From Gordonia shandongensis DSM 45094 (GTDB lineage: Bacteria > Actinomycetota > Actinomycetes > Mycobacteriales > Mycobacteriaceae), in contig NZ_KE383969.1 in NCBI RefSeq assembly GCF_000423025.1, positions 24,742-88,741 of the forward strand: a stretch of DNA of 64,000 bases, written 5' to 3'. Both the position numbers and the translations under genes were made by a program. The notes under the pieces were generated by a model, which had not been told where the DNA came from, did not search any database, and saw only the letters and a program-made list of their open reading frames with translations. Below, piece after piece: positions 52,434-61,272 of the stretch. Every line of letters starts with the position of its first letter. The first letter of the stretch is position 1.

Positions 52434-53513
52434 TCAGCCCCGTGGGCTCTCGGGGGCGGGCACCGCGTCGGGGGCGCGCAGGGGCAGGCCGACGGACGGC
52501 GGGATCTGATCGGTCGAGAGCCGTTTGCGGAACACCCAGTAGCTGTAGGCCTGGTAGGCGATGACGACCGGTGTCATGATGCCGGCGGCCCAGGTCATGA
52601 TGACCAGCGTGTAGTGGCTCGACGATGTGTTCGCGACGGTCAGATCGAATGCCGGGTCGGTCGTCGACGGCAGGACGTTCGGGAACAGGCACGCGAACAG
52701 CATGACGACGGTGCCGGCGATCGCGATCAGCGTCGCGGCGAACGCCCAGCCCTCGCGGCGGGCCGCGGCGGCCACCACCAGCCCGGTGGCGGCGAGGGCC
52801 CCGACGGCGACGATCGCCCAGGTCCACGCGTGGCCGTACGCGATCTGCGTCCAGATCAGGAATGCGGCGGCGACGAGGGCGGTGGGCACGGCGAGCCGGG
52901 CGGCGCGGACCTGCGCGTGGTCGCGCATCTCGCCCGAGGTCTTGAGGGCGACGAAGACGGTGCCGTGGGTGAGGAAGGCGAGCAGCGTGGTGGCGCCACC
53001 GAGCAGGGCGTACGGATTGAGGAGGTTGAAGAATCCGCCCGTGTACTGGTGTTCGGCGTCGATCGGCAGACCGCGGACCAGGTTGGCGAAGGCCACGCCC
53101 CACAGGATCGCCGGGATCCACGAGCCGAGGCCGATGCCGACGTCGCACCAGCGCCGCCACCGGACGTCGTCGATCTTGCCGCGCCATTCGATGGCCACCA
53201 CGCGCACGATGAGGCCGATGAGGATGAGGAACAGCGGCAGGTAGAACGCCGAGAACATGGTGGCGTACCAGCCGCCGAACGCGGCGAAGATCGCGGCTCC
53301 GCCGGTGATGAGCCACACCTCGTTGCCGTCCCACACCGGTCCGATGGTGTTGAGCAGGACCCGTCGACGCTTGTCGGCGAGGACCGGGTCGTGCCCGTCG
53401 TCTCGATCGGGCAGCGTCATCAGCATGCCGACGCCGAAGTCGAAGCCCTCGAGTACGAAGTACATCGTGAACATCACGGCGATGATCACGAACCAGGTGT
53501 TCTCCAGAGTCAT
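52434..53513 (-). CDS. cydB: Cytochrome bd ubiquinol/menaquinol oxidase subunit II
   Basis: A 359-residue membrane protein with about eight to nine helices, WFVIIAVMFTMYFVLEGFDFGVG at the start, VWDGNEVWLITGGAAIFAAFGGWYA as the family signature, and a Pro-rich end. It forms the second subunit of the bd oxidase. Twelve bases separate it from cydA. Confidence 0.96.
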   Translation of the reverse strand: MTLENTWFVIIAVMFTMYFVLEGFDFGVGMLMTLPDRDDGHDPVLADKRRRVLLNTIGPVWDGNEVWLITGGAAIFAAFGGWYATMFSAFYLPLFLILIGLIVRVVAIEWRGKIDDVRWRRWCDVGIGLGSWIPAILWGVAFANLVRGLPIDAEHQYTGGFFNLLNPYALLGGATTLLAFLTHGTVFVALKTSGEMRDHAQVRAARLAVPTALVAAAFLIWTQIAYGHAWTWAIVAVGALAATGLVVAAAARREGWAFAATLIAIAGTVVMLFACLFPNVLPSTTDPAFDLTVANTSSSHYTLVIMTWAAGIMTPVVIAYQAYSYWVFRKRLSTDQIPPSVGLPLRAPDAVPAPESPRG

Positions 53514-53525
53514 CGGATGCTCCTT

Positions 53526-55088
53526 CTAGTAGGCGAACGAGAGTTCGGCGGACGCCTCGTCATCGTCGTCGGTGGACGTGATGGCGACGGAGTCCTTCTC
53601 GGCGGGGCCCTCGATGACGTAGCGGCGTTCGAGGTAGAACCAGACGACGCCGAGCGCGCCGTACAGCAGTGTGAAGCCGATGAGCGTGGTCCAGACCATC
53701 GGCGCGGTGTTGTTGGAGACGCCGTCCTGCACGAGCATGTGGACCTTGAGCGGCATGCCGTCGGGGTCGGCCCAGTTCGGGACGACCACCCAGGGCTGGC
53801 GGCCCATCTCGGTGAAGATCCAGCCGGAGGCGTTCGCGAGGAAGGGGGTGGGGAGCATCCACAGTGCGAGTCGGCCGAACCATCGCGGGACGTTGCTGCG
53901 TCTGCGTCGCAGGAACCACAGGCCGCCGGCGGCGACGACGACCGACCCGAGGGCCCAGGTGATCATGGCGCGGAAGCTCCAGTAGGTGACGAAGAGGTTG
54001 GGGGCGAAGTTCTGCCCCGGCATCCCGAGGGCGTCCTGGTACTGCTGCTGGAGTTCGTTGACGCCTTTGACCTCGCTGTCGAAGCTGTGGTCGGCGAGGA
54101 ACGAGAGCATGTTCGGGATCGTGATGACGTGTTCGATGTGGTCGCAGTTGTTCTGTCTGCCGATGCTGAGGACGGAGAACGCCGCGCCGACCTCGGTCTC
54201 GCACTGCGACTCCGCGGCCGCCATCTTCATCGGCTGCTGGGTGAACATGAGTTGTGCCTGCATGTCGCCGGTGACGACGAGGCCCAGTCCGGAGCCGATC
54301 ATCACCCACAGCGCGAGGATGCTGATCGGGCGCCACAGGGTCGCGTTGTCCTCACGCAGCTTCTCGGGCGTGGCACCGATCTGGCTGGGTGACGTCGTCT
54401 CCGGGATGATCGACTCGTCTCCGGTCCGTGCCGCTTCCTCGATCTTCGCGGCGCGGTGTCCGTTGCGGGCCATCCACCACAGGCCGACGACGGCGACCAC
54501 GGTGCCTGCGGTCAGGAGTGCGCCCATGATGACGTGCGGGAAGGCGACGAGCGTCGTGTTGTTGGTGATGACGGCGAGGAAGTTGTTCATCATCGGCCGA
54601 TCGCGATCGGCGTCCCATTCGACGCCGACGGGATGCTGCATCCACGAGTTCGCGACGATGATGAAGTACGCCGAGGCGTTGACGCCGATGGCGACCAGCC
54701 AGATGCATGCGAGGTGCACTCGTTTCGGCAGGCGTCCCCATCCGAAGATCCACAGTCCGATGAACGTCGATTCGAGGAAGAACGCCAGGAGGCCCTCGAG
54801 GGCCAGGGGCGCACCGAAGACGTCGGCGACGAACCGGCTGTACTCACTCCAGTTCATGCCGAACTGGAACTCTTGGACGATGCCGGTCGCGACGCCGAGG
54901 GCGAAGTTGATCAGGAAGATCTTCCCGAAGAACTTGGTGGCGCGGAGCCACTGTTCGTTGCCCGTCCGGTGCCACACCGTCTGCATGACGGCGATGAGCG
55001 GTGCCAGTCCGATCGTCAGCGGAACCAGGATGAAGTGGTAGACGGTGGTGATGCCGAACTGCCATCGGGAGATGTCGACGACGTCCAC
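53526..55088 (-). CDS. cydA: Cytochrome bd oxidase subunit I
   Basis: A 520-residue membrane protein. The first helix carries the heme b595/d ligand region SRWQFGITTVYHFILVP. The quinol-binding family motif GRQPW appears as TEMGRQPWVV, and Met/His heme ligand regions are present. It oxidises menaquinol and reduces oxygen to water with high affinity, and it supports respiration when oxygen is low. It is the first gene of cydABDC. The double-dyad operator lies about 60-99 bases upstream. Confidence 0.96.
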   Translation of the reverse strand: MDVVDISRWQFGITTVYHFILVPLTIGLAPLIAVMQTVWHRTGNEQWLRATKFFGKIFLINFALGVATGIVQEFQFGMNWSEYSRFVADVFGAPLALEGLLAFFLESTFIGLWIFGWGRLPKRVHLACIWLVAIGVNASAYFIIVANSWMQHPVGVEWDADRDRPMMNNFLAVITNNTTLVAFPHVIMGALLTAGTVVAVVGLWWMARNGHRAAKIEEAARTGDESIIPETTSPSQIGATPEKLREDNATLWRPISILALWVMIGSGLGLVVTGDMQAQLMFTQQPMKMAAAESQCETEVGAAFSVLSIGRQNNCDHIEHVITIPNMLSFLADHSFDSEVKGVNELQQQYQDALGMPGQNFAPNLFVTYWSFRAMITWALGSVVVAAGGLWFLRRRRSNVPRWFGRLALWMLPTPFLANASGWIFTEMGRQPWVVVPNWADPDGMPLKVHMLVQDGVSNNTAPMVWTTLIGFTLLYGALGVVWFYLERRYVIEGPAEKDSVAITSTDDDDEASAELSFAY

Positions 55089-55147
55089 GGGACCCTCGCT
55101 TCGTCAGAGGAATCGGTGCTGCCGTACACGGTCACCACGACGCACCG

Positions 55148-55187
55148 CTACTACTACAGGTTGGTAGTACTACAAACGGTAGTAGTA
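55148..55187. promoter_or_regulatory. Double dyad operator upstream of cydA
   Basis: Two adjacent dyads, TACTAC-AGGTTG-GTAGTA and TACTAC-AAACG-GTAGTA, share half-sites and form an array 60-99 bases upstream of the cydA start. The TACTAC/GTAGTA half-sites resemble BlaI/MecI-type operators, but the repressor is not identified here. Confidence 0.6.
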
Positions 55188-55238
55188 ATGGGGTCGATGC
55201 GAAAGGGGTCGTGACGCAGGCAACCCCGGACCCTCGAC

Positions 55239-56162
55239 TCAGCCCGCCGCCTCATCGACGAGCGCGGCCACCCCGATCACAGCACCCCCGGTCAGATCCC
55301 CCTGTGGCAGATCCCCCTGGGCCACACCGATCCCGTCGATGTGCGTGACCCGGGCGGCGAGCGTCACCGACGAGACCAGCCACACCCCGTCGGCCGCCAT
55401 CAGATCGGCCACGTCGAGATCACACTCGGCGGTCGGGACGCCGGCCGCATCCGCCGCCGCGAACAGGGCATCCTGGGTGGTCCCCGGCAGGACCCCGCCG
55501 TCGCGGCGCGGAGTCACCAGCCGACCGTCGACGACCGCCACCACCGACCCCCGCGGCCCCTCGAGCACCGCCCCCGTCGACGACAGGAGCAGTGCGTCGT
55601 CGGCACCGAACGACCGCGCATGACGCAGCGCCGCGGTGTTGACCGCATAGCTCAGAGATTTGACGCCCGCCAGCAGCCAGGGCGACCGCCGTGCCAGGTC
55701 GGGGTCGACGGCGGTCGGCAGACTGACGACGCGCACACCGTCACGCCGCGCCGCGGCCACCCGATCCGGCACGGGCGCGATCGTCAGGTACTCCGTGGGC
55801 CCCGCACCGGGGTCGGCCTCCCGCCCCCGGGTGCGGACCAGGCGGGCCATCCCCTCCCGGTCGCCGGCCGCCCCGGTCTCCCGCCACGCCCGGAGCCCGG
55901 CGTCGATCATCGCCGTCCACCGCCGCCGATCCGGCGCCGGGAGGTCCATCGCGGCCGACCCCCTCGCGAGACGATCCAGATGCCGGTCGAGATTGCAGGC
56001 GCGTCCACCGCGGACCAGAAGCGTCTCGAACAGTCCGTCGCCGTGGACGAGCCCCAGATCGTCGACGTACACCTGCGGGCCGTCGAGTCCCGCCACCCGG
56101 CCGTCGTGATCCACGACCACCGCCCCCCGTGCCACCGCCGGGGTCTCCGCGTCCTCGCGCAC
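55239..56162 (-). CDS. pabC: Aminodeoxychorismate lyase / class IV aminotransferase
   Basis: A 307-residue fold-type IV PLP enzyme. The PLP lysine lies in LLAGVKSLSYAVNT, VHGDGLFETLLVRGGRA is a typical N-terminal signature, and SSTGAVLEGPRGSVV and LPGTTQDALF are later conserved pieces. Position and length match M. tuberculosis Rv0812, the aminodeoxychorismate lyase (PabC) of folate synthesis. D-amino acid or branched-chain aminotransferase remains an alternative. It starts at GTG 56162 and is divergent from ygfZ. Confidence 0.82.
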   Translation of the reverse strand: MREDAETPAVARGAVVVDHDGRVAGLDGPQVYVDDLGLVHGDGLFETLLVRGGRACNLDRHLDRLARGSAAMDLPAPDRRRWTAMIDAGLRAWRETGAAGDREGMARLVRTRGREADPGAGPTEYLTIAPVPDRVAAARRDGVRVVSLPTAVDPDLARRSPWLLAGVKSLSYAVNTAALRHARSFGADDALLLSSTGAVLEGPRGSVVAVVDGRLVTPRRDGGVLPGTTQDALFAAADAAGVPTAECDLDVADLMAADGVWLVSSVTLAARVTHIDGIGVAQGDLPQGDLTGGAVIGVAALVDEAAG

Positions 56163-56236
56163 CCGCCCACCAGCCTTCCCGTCGCGTCCGGTCGGGGTCA
56201 GCGTAGTGCAGCCTCCCGCGATTCCCCGCGGGCTCG

Positions 56237-56242
56237 TAGACT
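56237..56242 (+). promoter_or_regulatory. -10 element of leaderless ygfZ
   Basis: TAGACT, 6 bases before the ATG. Confidence 0.5.
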
Positions 56243-56248
56243 GGCGGC

Positions 56249-57436
56249 ATGTCCGATCGTTCGCCCATCCTGAACGCCGTGGCAGGCGCCGTCCCGACTC
56301 CCGAAGGAGACCCGAGCCAGGGTGTCGCCTGGCACTACGGCGATCCGCTCGCCGAACAACGGGCCGCCACGCGGGGCGCCGCGATCGTCGACCGCTCCGA
56401 CCGCTTCGTCCTCGAACTCACCGGCACCGAGCGGCTCACGTGGCTGCACACCGTCTCCTCGCAGCACCTCACCGAACTGTCCGACCGCCGCAGCGCCGAG
56501 AACCTGTCGCTCGACCTGCAGGGCCGCATCGAGGATCACTTCGTCCTCACCGACATCGACGAGTGCACCTGGATCGACACCGAGTCGTCCCGCGGGCAGA
56601 CGCTCACCGACTTCCTCAGCAAGATGATCTTCTGGGCTCAGGTCACCGCGGCCGCCCGCCCCGACATGGCCGTGGTGACGCTGCTCGGACCCGATGTGCT
56701 CACCGGCCCGATCGCGGAGGCCATCGCCCTGCCCGCCGACGCCGACCGGTACCGCGCCGGCGATCTCCCGGAGCTCCGGCACGACGACGAGCCCCTCGGC
56801 TTCTGGCGCGTGATGCCCTCCCTCGGCGAGGGCGCGTCGACCCCCGTGGTCGATCTGGTGATCCCCGAGACCGATCTCGTCGAGTGGTGGACCATCCTCA
56901 CCGCCGCCGGCGCGGTCCCCGCGGGGATGTGGGCGTACGACGCCCTGCGCGTCAACGCCCTGCGTCCGCGCCTGGGACTCGACACCGACGAACGGACGAT
57001 CCCCCACGAGGTCGACTGGATCGGCGGACCGGACGAGGGCGGTGCCGTCCACCTCGACAAGGGCTGCTACCGGGGGCAGGAGACGGTGGCACGGGTGGCC
57101 AACCTCGGCCGTCCCCCACGTCGGCTGGTCCTGCTGCACCTCGACGGGTCGTCGTCGTATCGTCCGGTCACCGGCGATCCGGTGACCGCGGGCGGGCGCA
57201 CCGTCGGCCGGATCGGGACGGTCGTCGACCACTTCGAGAACGGACCCATCGCACTGGCCCTCGTCAAGCGCTCGATCCCCGTCGACGCCGAACTGACCGT
57301 GCGGGCGCCCGAATCGAATGACGCCGACGGTGCACCGGAGTCGGCCGCCGCACGGATCGACGCCTCGCTCTACACCTCCGACGACGCCGTCCCACCCGGC
57401 CGCGCGGCCGTCGACCGGCTGCGCGGCCGCCGGTGA
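56249..57436 (+). CDS. ygfZ: YgfZ/GcvT folate-binding iron-sulfur repair protein
   Basis: A 395-residue GcvT-like protein with the YgfZ signature KGCYRGQETVAR. YgfZ proteins use a folate-binding fold and a reactive Cys to help repair or assemble Fe-S clusters. The N-terminal domain includes AIVDRSDRFVLELTGTERLTWLHTV. The mycobacterial counterpart is Rv0811c. It lies between pabC and the DUF3073 gene, as in that genome. Confidence 0.9.
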   Translation: MSDRSPILNAVAGAVPTPEGDPSQGVAWHYGDPLAEQRAATRGAAIVDRSDRFVLELTGTERLTWLHTVSSQHLTELSDRRSAENLSLDLQGRIEDHFVLTDIDECTWIDTESSRGQTLTDFLSKMIFWAQVTAAARPDMAVVTLLGPDVLTGPIAEAIALPADADRYRAGDLPELRHDDEPLGFWRVMPSLGEGASTPVVDLVIPETDLVEWWTILTAAGAVPAGMWAYDALRVNALRPRLGLDTDERTIPHEVDWIGGPDEGGAVHLDKGCYRGQETVARVANLGRPPRRLVLLHLDGSSSYRPVTGDPVTAGGRTVGRIGTVVDHFENGPIALALVKRSIPVDAELTVRAPESNDADGAPESAAARIDASLYTSDDAVPPGRAAVDRLRGRR

Positions 57437-57480
57437 CACGGTCACTTCCTGCGCGATGAGACTTAATTCGAACTCCGCGC

Positions 57481-57486
57481 TAGACT
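57481..57486 (+). promoter_or_regulatory. -10 element ahead of the DUF3073 gene
   Basis: TAGACT about 80 bases before the start. The leader carries a GAGGGGG ribosome binding site at 57553-57559. Confidence 0.45.
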
Positions 57487-57565
57487 GTTGGTACGAAAAC
57501 TACTAACGGATAGAACGGGGCCGCCACGACGATGGCCGCCCCGTCATTGTGCGAGGGGGTCCCAT

Positions 57566-57748
57566 ATGGGCCGCGGCCGGGCAAAGGCAAAGCAGACGAA
57601 GGTTGCTCGTCAGCTGAAGTACTCCACTCCTCATACCGACTTCGACAGCCTGCAGCGCGAGCTGTCGGGCGGACGAGAGAAGTCCTACGACAACTGGTCG
57701 GACGAGGAGAGCTGGGCGAACAGTGAAGAGGAGTGGCGACGCGCCTGA
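57566..57748 (+). CDS. DUF3073 small basic/acidic protein
   Basis: A 60-residue protein MGRGRAKAKQTKVARQLKYS followed by TPHTDFDSLQREL and an acidic tail ending WANSEEEWRRA. A Lys/Arg-rich N-terminus and acidic C-terminus are characteristic of DUF3073, present across actinobacteria next to purM. Rv0810c is the M. tuberculosis counterpart. No function is established; nucleic-acid contact is plausible from the basic N-terminus. Confidence 0.92.
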   Translation: MGRGRAKAKQTKVARQLKYSTPHTDFDSLQRELSGGREKSYDNWSDEESWANSEEEWRRA

Positions 57749-57853
57749 CGCGCGTTTCGCTCACCCCGCTCGTCAGGCATCACCCCACCTCGAGGGGCGA
57801 CGCACCACGCCGTGGTGCTCGCCTGACGCACGTCACGCCTGAGCACAGACACA

Positions 57854-57892
57854 GGAAGGGGCCCCGCGGTCGATGACCGCGGGGCCCCTTCC
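57854..57892. terminator. Long perfect hairpin terminator
   Basis: An 18-bp stem (GGAAGGGGCCCCGCGGTC with 57875-57892) and a three-base loop lie between convergent DUF3073 and purM ends. A smaller GCACCACG/CGTGGTGC dyad lies at 57802-57818. Confidence 0.85.
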
Positions 57893-57932
57893 GGTTGTTC
57901 TCCCGTCGTGTTCCGGTGCGTGGCCCGTCCCG

Positions 57933-59018
57933 TCAGAAGCGGGGGTGGTCGCCCACCAGCTCGGCCGCACCGCCGGTCCCCTGCTCGCCGCGCTTGACGG
58001 TGCCGAGGACCCAGTTGTCGACATGCCGCGCGGTCAGGATCGCCTGAGCGCGGTCGGTGTCCTCGGGGGCGACGATGGCGACCATGCCGACCCCCATGTT
58101 GAAGGTTCTCTCCATCTCGGCGCGCTCCACCCGACCGCGCTGGGCGATGAGCGAGAAGATCGGCGCCGGCGTCCACGTGTTGCGCTCCAACTCGGCAGCC
58201 AGCCCCGCCGGCAGGACACGGCCGAGGTTGTCGGCCAGACCGCCACCGGTGACGTGCGCGAACGTGCGCACATCGGTCTCGGCCGCGAGCGCAAGACAGT
58301 CCTTGGCGTAGATGCGGGTCGGCTCGAGCAGTTCCTCCCCGAGCGTGCGGTCGAACTCCTCGACGTGGCCCGAGAGATCCATGTGTCCCCAGTCGAGGAG
58401 GACCTTGCGCGCCAGCGAGTACCCGTTGGAGTGCAGACCCGACGAGGCCATCGCGATGATGACGTCACCGGGGCGCACCCGATCGGGGCCGAGGACGGAG
58501 TCGGCCTCCACCACGCCCACACCGGTCGCCGAGATGTCGTAGTGGCCGTCCTCCATGACGCCGGGATGCTCGGCCGTCTCGCCGCCCAACAGGGCGCATC
58601 CCGCGTCGACGCAGCCGTCGGCGATTCCGCGGACGATGTCGGCGACCATCTCCGGGATCACCTTGCCGACGGCGATGTAGTCCTGCAGGAACAGCGGCTC
58701 GGCCCCGCAGACCACCAGATCGTCGACCACCATGGCGACCAGGTCGCGGCCGACCGTGTGGTGCACGCCCATCGCCTGCGCGACCGCGAGCTTGGTTCCG
58801 ACGCCGTCGCTGGACGCCGCCAGCACGGGCTCTCGGTAGTCGCCCTTGAGGGAGAACAGACCGGCGAAGCCGCCGAGACCGCCCAGCACCTCCGGGCGGG
58901 TGGCCCGCTTGGCGTGCGGAGCGAACAGTTCGACGGCCCGTTCACCGGCGTCGATGTCCACGCCCGCGGCCGCATACGAAGCGCCGGCCGTCATCTGGTC
59001 GGCAGACCTCTCGGTCAT
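57933..59018 (-). CDS. purM: Phosphoribosylformylglycinamidine cyclo-ligase
   Basis: A 361-residue AIR synthetase with ATP-grasp-independent PurM fold: SYAAAGVDIDAGERAV at the start, DGVGTKLAVA, the conserved ADCMVVDD-type MVVDDLVVCGAEPLFL, GGETAEHPG and SSGLHSNGYSLAR. It closes the imidazole ring of AIR in purine synthesis. The gene lies 94 bases after purF on the same strand. Confidence 0.97.
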   Translation of the reverse strand: MTERSADQMTAGASYAAAGVDIDAGERAVELFAPHAKRATRPEVLGGLGGFAGLFSLKGDYREPVLAASSDGVGTKLAVAQAMGVHHTVGRDLVAMVVDDLVVCGAEPLFLQDYIAVGKVIPEMVADIVRGIADGCVDAGCALLGGETAEHPGVMEDGHYDISATGVGVVEADSVLGPDRVRPGDVIIAMASSGLHSNGYSLARKVLLDWGHMDLSGHVEEFDRTLGEELLEPTRIYAKDCLALAAETDVRTFAHVTGGGLADNLGRVLPAGLAAELERNTWTPAPIFSLIAQRGRVERAEMERTFNMGVGMVAIVAPEDTDRAQAILTARHVDNWVLGTVKRGEQGTGGAAELVGDHPRF

Positions 59019-59112
59019 AGTGTCGTCTCTCCTGAAATCGTCTCCGGCCGGACCGGCCGCAGGGTGTGGGACGCACTCACGGTACCTGAGTGCGTGGTGG
59101 GGGCGGCACGAG

Positions 59113-60723
59113 TCAGGGACGCATGACCGCGCTGACGTTGTCGTTGCGTCCCGACAGCGGATCGGTGCCCGCGGCGGCACCCTTCATCATCGACTCCAGG
59201 ACGGCCTTGCCCATCGTCGTCTCCTCCGGCAGCGGAATGGGATACCGGCCGTCGAAGCAGGCGGCGCACAGCGTGGAGCGCTCCTGTTCGGTGGAGTCGA
59301 TCATCCCGTCGATGGTGATGTATCCGAGACTGTCGGCGTCGATCGCGTGCCGGACGCCCTCGACCATCGCCTCGGTCGAGTCCGAGCCGTTCGCGATGAG
59401 CTCGGCGGGCGACGCGAAGTCGATGCCGTAGAAGCACGGCCAGCGCACAGGCGGCGACGCGATCCGCACGTGCACCTCGGCGGCCCCGGCCTCGCGGAGC
59501 ATGCGGATCAGGGCGCGCTGGGTGTTGCCGCGGACGATCGAGTCGTCGACAACGACCAGCTTCTTGCCGCGGATCACCTCGCGCAGCGGATTGAGCTTCA
59601 ACCGGATGCCGAGCTGACGGATCGTCTGCGAAGGCTGGATGAACGTGCGGCCCACGTAGGCGTTCTTCATCAGCCCCTGCCCGTAGGGGATGCCCGACTC
59701 CTGGGCGTATCCGACGGCCGCCGGGGTCCCCGACTCCGGCACCGGGATCACCAGCTCACCGTCGGCGGGCTGCTCGCGCGCCAGTTGGCGGCCGATCTCG
59801 ACGCGCGACGAGTGCACCGACCGACCGTTGATGACGCTGTCGGGCCGCGCCAGGTAGACGTACTCGAACACGCAGCCCTTGGGCGTCGGCTCGGCGAAGC
59901 GTCGGCTGCGGACGCCGTCGGCGTCGATGGCCAGGAGTTCGCCGGGCTCGATGTCGCGGACGAAGGAGGCCCCCACGATGTCGAGGGCCGCCGTCTCGGA
60001 GGCGACGACCCACCCGCGGTCGAGGCGACCCAGCGACAGCGGACGGACGCCGTTCGGGTCGCGGGCCGCGTACAGGGTGTGCTCGTCCTGGAAGGTCAGG
60101 CAGAAGGCGCCGCGAACGTTCGGCAGGAGGTCCATCGCCGACTCCTCGAGCGTCGAGTCGGCCGCGCCGTGCGCGAGCAGCGCGCCGAGGACGTCGGAGT
60201 CGGAGGTCGCGGCGTTGGCCTGCGCCGCACCGTAGATTCCCAGCTCACGCGCCCGCGACGCGAGTTCGGCGGTGTTGACGAGGTTGCCGTTGTGGCCCAG
60301 GGCCACACCGCTGCCGGTGACGGTGTTCCGGAAGATCGGCTGCGAGTTCTCCCAGGTCGTCGACCCGGTGGTGGAGTAGCGGCAGTGCCCGACGGCCACG
60401 TGCCCGCTCATCGAGGCGAGGGTCTGCTCGTCGAACACCTGGCTCACGAGCCCCAGGTCTTTGAACACGAGGACCTGGGCGCCGTCGCCCACGGCGATGC
60501 CCGCGGCCTCCTGGCCTCGATGCTGCAGTGCGTACAGCCCGTAGTAGGTGAGTTTCGCGACGTCCTCGCCCGGCGCCCAGACGCCGAACACCCCGCATTC
60601 CTCGCGGGGTTCGTTCTCGGGCTGATCCAGATCGCGCCGCGGGTGCGACGAGCCGTCACATCCGGTCTGATTTCTCGAGCTCGGGCTCATCAGGTTCGGA
60701 GAGTGAATGGACTGCTCAGTCAC
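59113..60723 (-). CDS. purF: Amidophosphoribosyltransferase
   Basis: A 536-residue enzyme catalysing the first committed step of purine synthesis. A 42-residue propeptide precedes Cys43 (EECGVFGVW), which is the Ntn glutaminase nucleophile after cleavage. The PRPP loop is LVVVDDSIVRGNTQRA. Cysteines in CVFEYVYLARPD and STLCAACFDGRYP fit the [4Fe-4S]-containing Bacillus-type enzyme. The start is GTG 60723. purM follows. Confidence 0.96.
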   Translation of the reverse strand: MTEQSIHSPNLMSPSSRNQTGCDGSSHPRRDLDQPENEPREECGVFGVWAPGEDVAKLTYYGLYALQHRGQEAAGIAVGDGAQVLVFKDLGLVSQVFDEQTLASMSGHVAVGHCRYSTTGSTTWENSQPIFRNTVTGSGVALGHNGNLVNTAELASRARELGIYGAAQANAATSDSDVLGALLAHGAADSTLEESAMDLLPNVRGAFCLTFQDEHTLYAARDPNGVRPLSLGRLDRGWVVASETAALDIVGASFVRDIEPGELLAIDADGVRSRRFAEPTPKGCVFEYVYLARPDSVINGRSVHSSRVEIGRQLAREQPADGELVIPVPESGTPAAVGYAQESGIPYGQGLMKNAYVGRTFIQPSQTIRQLGIRLKLNPLREVIRGKKLVVVDDSIVRGNTQRALIRMLREAGAAEVHVRIASPPVRWPCFYGIDFASPAELIANGSDSTEAMVEGVRHAIDADSLGYITIDGMIDSTEQERSTLCAACFDGRYPIPLPEETTMGKAVLESMMKGAAAGTDPLSGRNDNVSAVMRP

Positions 60724-60823
60724 GTGAGACGCTCCGGTTTCGTGGGGTGCGGGCGTTACCGTTCACCCAGTCTACGGCGTCCGCGGCGGCATCTCGAAAT
60801 CCCGGCGGCCGACTCGGTTCGCG

Positions 60824-61228
60824 TCAGTCGCGACGCAGCGGGACCACCGGCAGGTACGCGGCGACGTCGGCGGCGCGGTGTCCGGAGACCTCGACGCGGT
60901 GACCTGCGACGGCCTCGTCGATGTCCAGCAGACCCGTCGCCAACAGCAGCCAGTCGCGGGCCGTGGCCTCCAGGACGTTGGGCGGCGTGCCGCGAGTGTG
61001 CCGAACCCCCTCGATGCACTGGACGGCGACGAACGGCGGGACGCGCAGTTCCACGGCGTTCCCGGGGGCGTCGCGGGCGACGGTCCGCGCCGTCGCCCGG
61101 ACCGCTGCGGCGAGCGCGGCACGCGGGGGCGTCGGGGCCGACTCGTCGCGCAGCCAGTCGGCGACGGCGAGCACGGCCTCGCGCATACGCGCCGGGTCCA
61201 CCTGATCCCTGGGAGCCATGGCGTCCAT
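60824..61228 (-). CDS. Sterol carrier (SCP2-like) family protein
   Basis: A 134-residue protein. Helical N-terminus (MREAVLAVADWLRDESA) and a beta region VELRVPPFVAVQCIEGVRHTRG, then PPNVLEATARDWLLLATGLL and a C-terminal end SGHRAADVAAYLPVVPLRRD. The arrangement is that of the small bacterial SCP2-like proteins next to purF; Rv0807 of M. tuberculosis has this position. Ligand unknown. ATG 61228 or 61219 may be the start, and neither has a clear ribosome site. Confidence 0.75.
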   Translation of the reverse strand: MDAMAPRDQVDPARMREAVLAVADWLRDESAPTPPRAALAAAVRATARTVARDAPGNAVELRVPPFVAVQCIEGVRHTRGTPPNVLEATARDWLLLATGLLDIDEAVAGHRVEVSGHRAADVAAYLPVVPLRRD

Positions 61229-61272
61229 TCTGCCCGGTGCCGTGCGGCGATCCGCGCCGCGGGCGGGCGCCG

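Noticed and set aside
57802..57818. GCACCACG/CGTGGTGC dyad as an operator
   Set aside because: It sits between convergent gene ends next to a strong terminator and is more likely part of termination.
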